NCBI GenBank assembly: GCA_018303705.1
Contig: JAGVXQ010000018.1
Span: 1 to 14,925 of the forward strand
Direction of reading: 5' to 3'
Source: Candidatus Woesearchaeota archaeon
GTDB taxonomy: Archaea > Nanobdellota > Nanobdellia > SCGC-AAA011-G17 > JACPNG01
Length of the DNA stretch: 14,925 bases
Positions 12,429 through 14,925 of this stretch are shown here, one piece after another; the first letter of the stretch is position 1, and each line of letters begins with the position of its first letter. The position numbers and the translations under genes were made by a program. Under the pieces are notes generated by a model. That model made no database searches. It was not told the DNA's origin and was given only the letters and a program-made list of their open reading frames with translations.

Positions 12429-14207
12429 ATGGTTAAAACAAGGCAGGAATTAATAGAAAAGTACACTGAATTTTTCAAGACAAAGAAACACGCAATAATA
12501 GGGTCAGCTTCTTTAATACCTGAAAACGATCCCTCGGTTCTGTTTACTACAGCAGGCATGCACCCATTGGTTCCATATTTAATGGGCCAGAAGCATCCGC
12601 TTGGAAAACGCCTTGCTGATGTGCAGAAATGTATAAGGACATCTGACATAGACGAGGTTGGCGATGCATCCCACCATACCTTCTTCGAGATGCTAGGCAA
12701 CTGGTCACTTGGCGATTACTTCAAAAAGGAAGCAATTGAATGGAGCTTTGAATTCCTGACAAAAGAAATCAATATCCCGATAGAAAGGCTTGGCATATCA
12801 GTATTTGCTGGCGACAATGATGCCCCAAGAGACGATGAAGCAGCAAGGATCTGGGCATCTCTAGGAATACCAAAAGAAAGGATAGCATACCTGCCTAAAA
12901 ATAACAATTGGTGGGGTCCAGCAGGAGAAACAGGCCCATGCGGACCAGATACAGAAATGTTTTACTACATTGGAAAGTTGCCTATGCAGAAAAACAGCAA
13001 CCCAGGCAATGACGAAAAGAATTGGTGCGAAATATGGAATGATGTATTCATGCAGTACAACAAGACAAATCAAGGTAAATACGAAGAGCTGAATAACAAG
13101 AACGTAGATACAGGCATGGGAGTCGAAAGAACCCTGGCCGTCATAAACGGCTTAAGTGACAACTATCAAACAACGATATTCAAGCCAATAATAAGAAAGA
13201 TAGAATCCATTTCAGGCAAGAAATATGAAAAAAACAATGACACTGCAAGGTCGATGCGCATAATCGCAGACCACATAAGGGCAGCAACATTCATACTGGG
13301 CGATGAAAAACATGTTCCTCCATCAAATATAGACCAGGGCTATGTGATAAGAAGGCTCATAAGAAAATCCATAAGGCACGGCAAGCTTCTTGGCATAGAC
13401 AACGATTTTACATCTGAAATAGCAAGTACAGTAATCGAAGAATACAAGGATGATTACAATGAATTAGGCCATAACAAGGCATTCATAATTAATGAGCTAA
13501 ATAAGGAAGAAGAGCGCTTCAGGTCAACATTAACTCATGGCCTAAAGGAATTTAAAAAAATAACAGGCTCAACCCAGCAGATAATAAACGCAAAGGATGC
13601 CTTCATGCTTTACCAAAGCTTTGGTTTTCCACTTGAGATGACAACAGAATTAGCAAAAGAAAAGGGCCTTGAAGTTGATGAGGAAGGCTTTAAGAAAGAA
13701 TACGGGCTTCACCAAGGCATTTCAAGAATAGGCGCAGAAAAAAAATTCAAGGGTGGCCTTGGCGAGGTCTCTGAGGTGACAACAAGAATACATACAGCTA
13801 CACATATATTGAACCAGGCACTAAGGGATGTCATAAATCCAAAAATACAGCAAAAGGGGAGCAACATAACCCCTGAAAGGCTAAGGTTTGATTTCAACTA
13901 TGATGCAAAGCTTACTGAAAGCCAAGTAAAAGACATTGAAAATGAAGTCAATCGTGTTATATCCCTAAGATTGCCTGTTGAAAGGAAAGAAATGTCATTG
14001 GAAGATGCAAAAAATCTAGGCGCCCAAGCAATGTTCAAGGACAAGTACGCTGACAAAGTATCTGTATACATAATAGGCGATTACTCAAAGGAAGTATGCG
14101 CGGGTCCTCATGTCAGCAACACATCAGAAATAGGCAGATTCAAGATAATAAAAGAGGAGTCTATAGCAGCAGGCATACGAAGAATAAAAGCAATAATCTC
14201 CAACTAG
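12429..14207 (+). CDS. alaS: Alanyl-tRNA synthetase, minimal bacterial (CPR-like) type
   Basis: AlaRS charges tRNA-Ala. At 592 residues it is far shorter than E. coli AlaRS (876) or archaeal AlaRS (about 900). The catalytic domain (1-240) is bacterial in style: SHHTFFEMLGNWSLGDYF (81-98), GPCGPDTE (169-176), VDTGMGVER (226-234). The tRNA-recognition region runs to about 440. The editing zinc ligands are present: H455/H459 (HTATH) and C557/H561 (CAGPH). Two parts are missing: the beta-barrel preceding the editing domain (no YxESGGQ motif; the sequence passes from FKGGL at 440 almost directly to HTATH) and the whole C-terminal DHHA1/C-Ala region. The residue equal to E. coli N303 is kept (N300), but the one equal to D400 is Gln396. 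The reading frame is clean, so this is architecture, not decay. Confidence 0.95.
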   Translation: MVKTRQELIEKYTEFFKTKKHAIIGSASLIPENDPSVLFTTAGMHPLVPYLMGQKHPLGKRLADVQKCIRTSDIDEVGDASHHTFFEMLGNWSLGDYFKKEAIEWSFEFLTKEINIPIERLGISVFAGDNDAPRDDEAARIWASLGIPKERIAYLPKNNNWWGPAGETGPCGPDTEMFYYIGKLPMQKNSNPGNDEKNWCEIWNDVFMQYNKTNQGKYEELNNKNVDTGMGVERTLAVINGLSDNYQTTIFKPIIRKIESISGKKYEKNNDTARSMRIIADHIRAATFILGDEKHVPPSNIDQGYVIRRLIRKSIRHGKLLGIDNDFTSEIASTVIEEYKDDYNELGHNKAFIINELNKEEERFRSTLTHGLKEFKKITGSTQQIINAKDAFMLYQSFGFPLEMTTELAKEKGLEVDEEGFKKEYGLHQGISRIGAEKKFKGGLGEVSEVTTRIHTATHILNQALRDVINPKIQQKGSNITPERLRFDFNYDAKLTESQVKDIENEVNRVISLRLPVERKEMSLEDAKNLGAQAMFKDKYADKVSVYIIGDYSKEVCAGPHVSNTSEIGRFKIIKEESIAAGIRRIKAIISN

Positions 14208-14244
14208 CCTATGCTTTAAACAAAAAAGAAAAAGTATTGGGAGC

Positions 14245-14520
14245 TTAAAGCTTTCCAGAAAAATAATTGTATATCTCTGCAAAAATCCAGCCAGTAAGCA
14301 ATGATCCGATTGTTACCTCTATAAGCCCAATAACCAAACCGCCTGCAGTTATGCTGCTTGTTGCTATCTGCGAGATGTCTATCCCATGGAATATGTTTCC
14401 AAAAACACTTATCGCAGAATCAGGGAATATCAATACAAAAGCAGCGCATGCAACATACCATATGGCTGCCACGCTGGCAAAAGACAAAGAAACAACCTTT
14501 GGATTTAATTTGCTTGCCAT
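14245..14520 (-). CDS. Small membrane protein, resembling DUF5676
   Basis: This 91-residue protein has membrane segments at about 10-32 and 56-82, separated by a loop with FGNIFHGIDIS, a motif I associate with the DUF5676 family of uncharacterised membrane proteins. The C-terminus (IYNYFSGKL) is short and cytoplasmic. The ATG at 14520 is preferred over the in-frame ATG at 14550, which lies within the preceding gene, because GGAGT (14531-14527) sits 6 bases before it. It follows the upstream exported-protein gene by 13 bases and is probably co-transcribed with it. It converges with alaS, with 37 A-rich bases between the stops. Confidence 0.75.
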   Translation of the reverse strand: MASKLNPKVVSLSFASVAAIWYVACAAFVLIFPDSAISVFGNIFHGIDISQIATSSITAGGLVIGLIEVTIGSLLTGWIFAEIYNYFSGKL

Positions 14521-14526
14521 TTTTGC

Positions 14527-14531
14527 ACTCC
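14527..14531 (-). promoter_or_regulatory. Shine-Dalgarno site deciding the start at 14520
   Basis: GGAGT on the minus strand, 6 bases before the ATG; the longer alternative start at 14550 has no comparable site. Confidence 0.65.
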
Positions 14532-14533
14532 TT

Positions 14534-14925
14534 TTATATGTTAAACGCATGCTGGTTGCAATTCGTCAGCACAACACTATAAAACCCATCTTCGCTGATG
14601 TCTATGTTTTCCTTGTACACATCACACAAAGTTTTTCCCCTGTTTATGTCCTTCATCTTTATCGTCATCTTGTAGCTTCCCTCGACCATAACAGGAAAGC
14701 TTAGCTTGCCATCCTTGCTTGTCTTGCCCTCATACATGCAGTTTGCACCCTCTCTTTCTAATGTTATTCTTGCTGTATGCAAAGGCTCATATGCAACAGC
14801 ATCGCCTGTCTTGCTGCCAAAAACAGAAAAATCTATATTTATTTTTCCGCCTCCGCACGGCGGTCTTATCACATCTCCAGTAAACCCTAAAATCTTAAAC
14901 AAAAGAACCCCTATTATAATTAAAA
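14534..14925 (-). CDS. Exported beta-sandwich domain protein, 5' end cut by window edge
   Basis: The frame is open to the right edge, so the N-terminus is missing; a TTG at 14902 is in frame but is not a convincing start because hydrophobic codons continue upstream (LIIIGVLLFKILGF), the end of a membrane anchor or signal peptide. After it come about 115 residues: PPCGGGKINIDF, then a beta-rich domain whose EGKTSKDGKLSFPVMVEGSY resembles the strand-turn-strand of carboxypeptidase-regulatory/CnaB-like sandwiches (a turn with DG, then a G-S-Y before the next strand). Four Cys (in PPCGG, NCMYE, TLCDV and TNCNQ) could form disulfides outside the cell. The protein is probably surface-exposed. It is first in a two-gene unit with the small membrane protein. 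Confidence 0.7.
   Translation of the reverse strand, partial: LIIIGVLLFKILGFTGDVIRPPCGGGKINIDFSVFGSKTGDAVAYEPLHTARITLEREGANCMYEGKTSKDGKLSFPVMVEGSYKMTIKMKDINRGKTLCDVYKENIDISEDGFYSVVLTNCNQHAFNI

Noticed and set aside
14020..14244. AlaRS shortened by a frameshift or premature stop
   Set aside because: The bases after the stop do not encode C-Ala in any frame before the next gene, and the internal barrel is missing too, so the short form is the real architecture.
1..14925. tRNA, rRNA or box C/D RNA genes
   Set aside because: No cloverleaf or rRNA-like segment was seen, and the gaps are too short and AT-rich; I could not run a covariance-model search, which would settle it.

Overview
The window reads as a gene-dense, AT-rich stretch of an archaeal chromosome, most likely from a DPANN lineage of the Woesearchaeota/Pacearchaeota kind. 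The archaeal evidence is a TFIIE-alpha homologue (TFE), an Nre-type DNA repair protein with a C-terminal PCNA-binding motif, a TRAX/translin-like nuclease, and TATA boxes of the form TTTWTAWA placed about 26-28 bases before start codons, which implies many leaderless mRNAs. The DPANN assignment is an inference. It rests on many tiny genes, short or overlapping intergenic gaps, and two aminoacyl-tRNA synthetases of bacterial type, one of them the short AlaRS architecture I associate with Patescibacteria (CPR) and some DPANN.

Layout. 1-421: a minus-strand gene cut by the left edge, unrecognised. About 485-1160: an IS200/IS605 element with a single HUH/Y1 transposase and two near-identical terminal hairpins. 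1219-2951: an overlapping cluster of a small membrane-anchored helical protein and two paralogous AAA+ ATPases of ExeA/Orc-like type. 3049-3357: a small protein of unknown function. 7370-3383 (minus): an operon of TRAX-like nuclease, bacterial-type AspRS, GatC and GatA, with overlaps of 4 bp or direct abutment. 7426-8867: three surface genes, namely an anchored small protein, a two-helix membrane protein and an anchored lytic transglycosylase. 8910-10811: Nre, a 46-residue acidic protein and an M50 site-2 protease. 11372-10779 (minus): TFE, whose end overlaps the protease gene. 11498-12387: two overlapping genes for charged coiled-coil proteins. 12429-14207: a minimal AlaRS. 14925-14245 (minus): the end of an exported beta-sandwich protein and a small membrane protein resembling DUF5676. 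No stretch over about 225 bases lacks a gene; the longest is the left end of the insertion element.

How the genes fit together. The minus-strand operon is about tRNA: AspRS probably mischarges tRNA-Asn, GatCA (with a GatB not in this window) would amidate it, and the TRAX-like protein is a predicted RNase that may act on tRNA or its precursors. AlaRS adds a second, much reduced synthetase. Among unrecognised material, the strongest candidate for a little-described system is the small membrane protein with its two dissimilar AAA+ ATPases at 1219-2951. The most notable single-residue observation is in AlaRS: the Asp that reads the G3:U70 identity pair in the E. coli enzyme is a Gln here.
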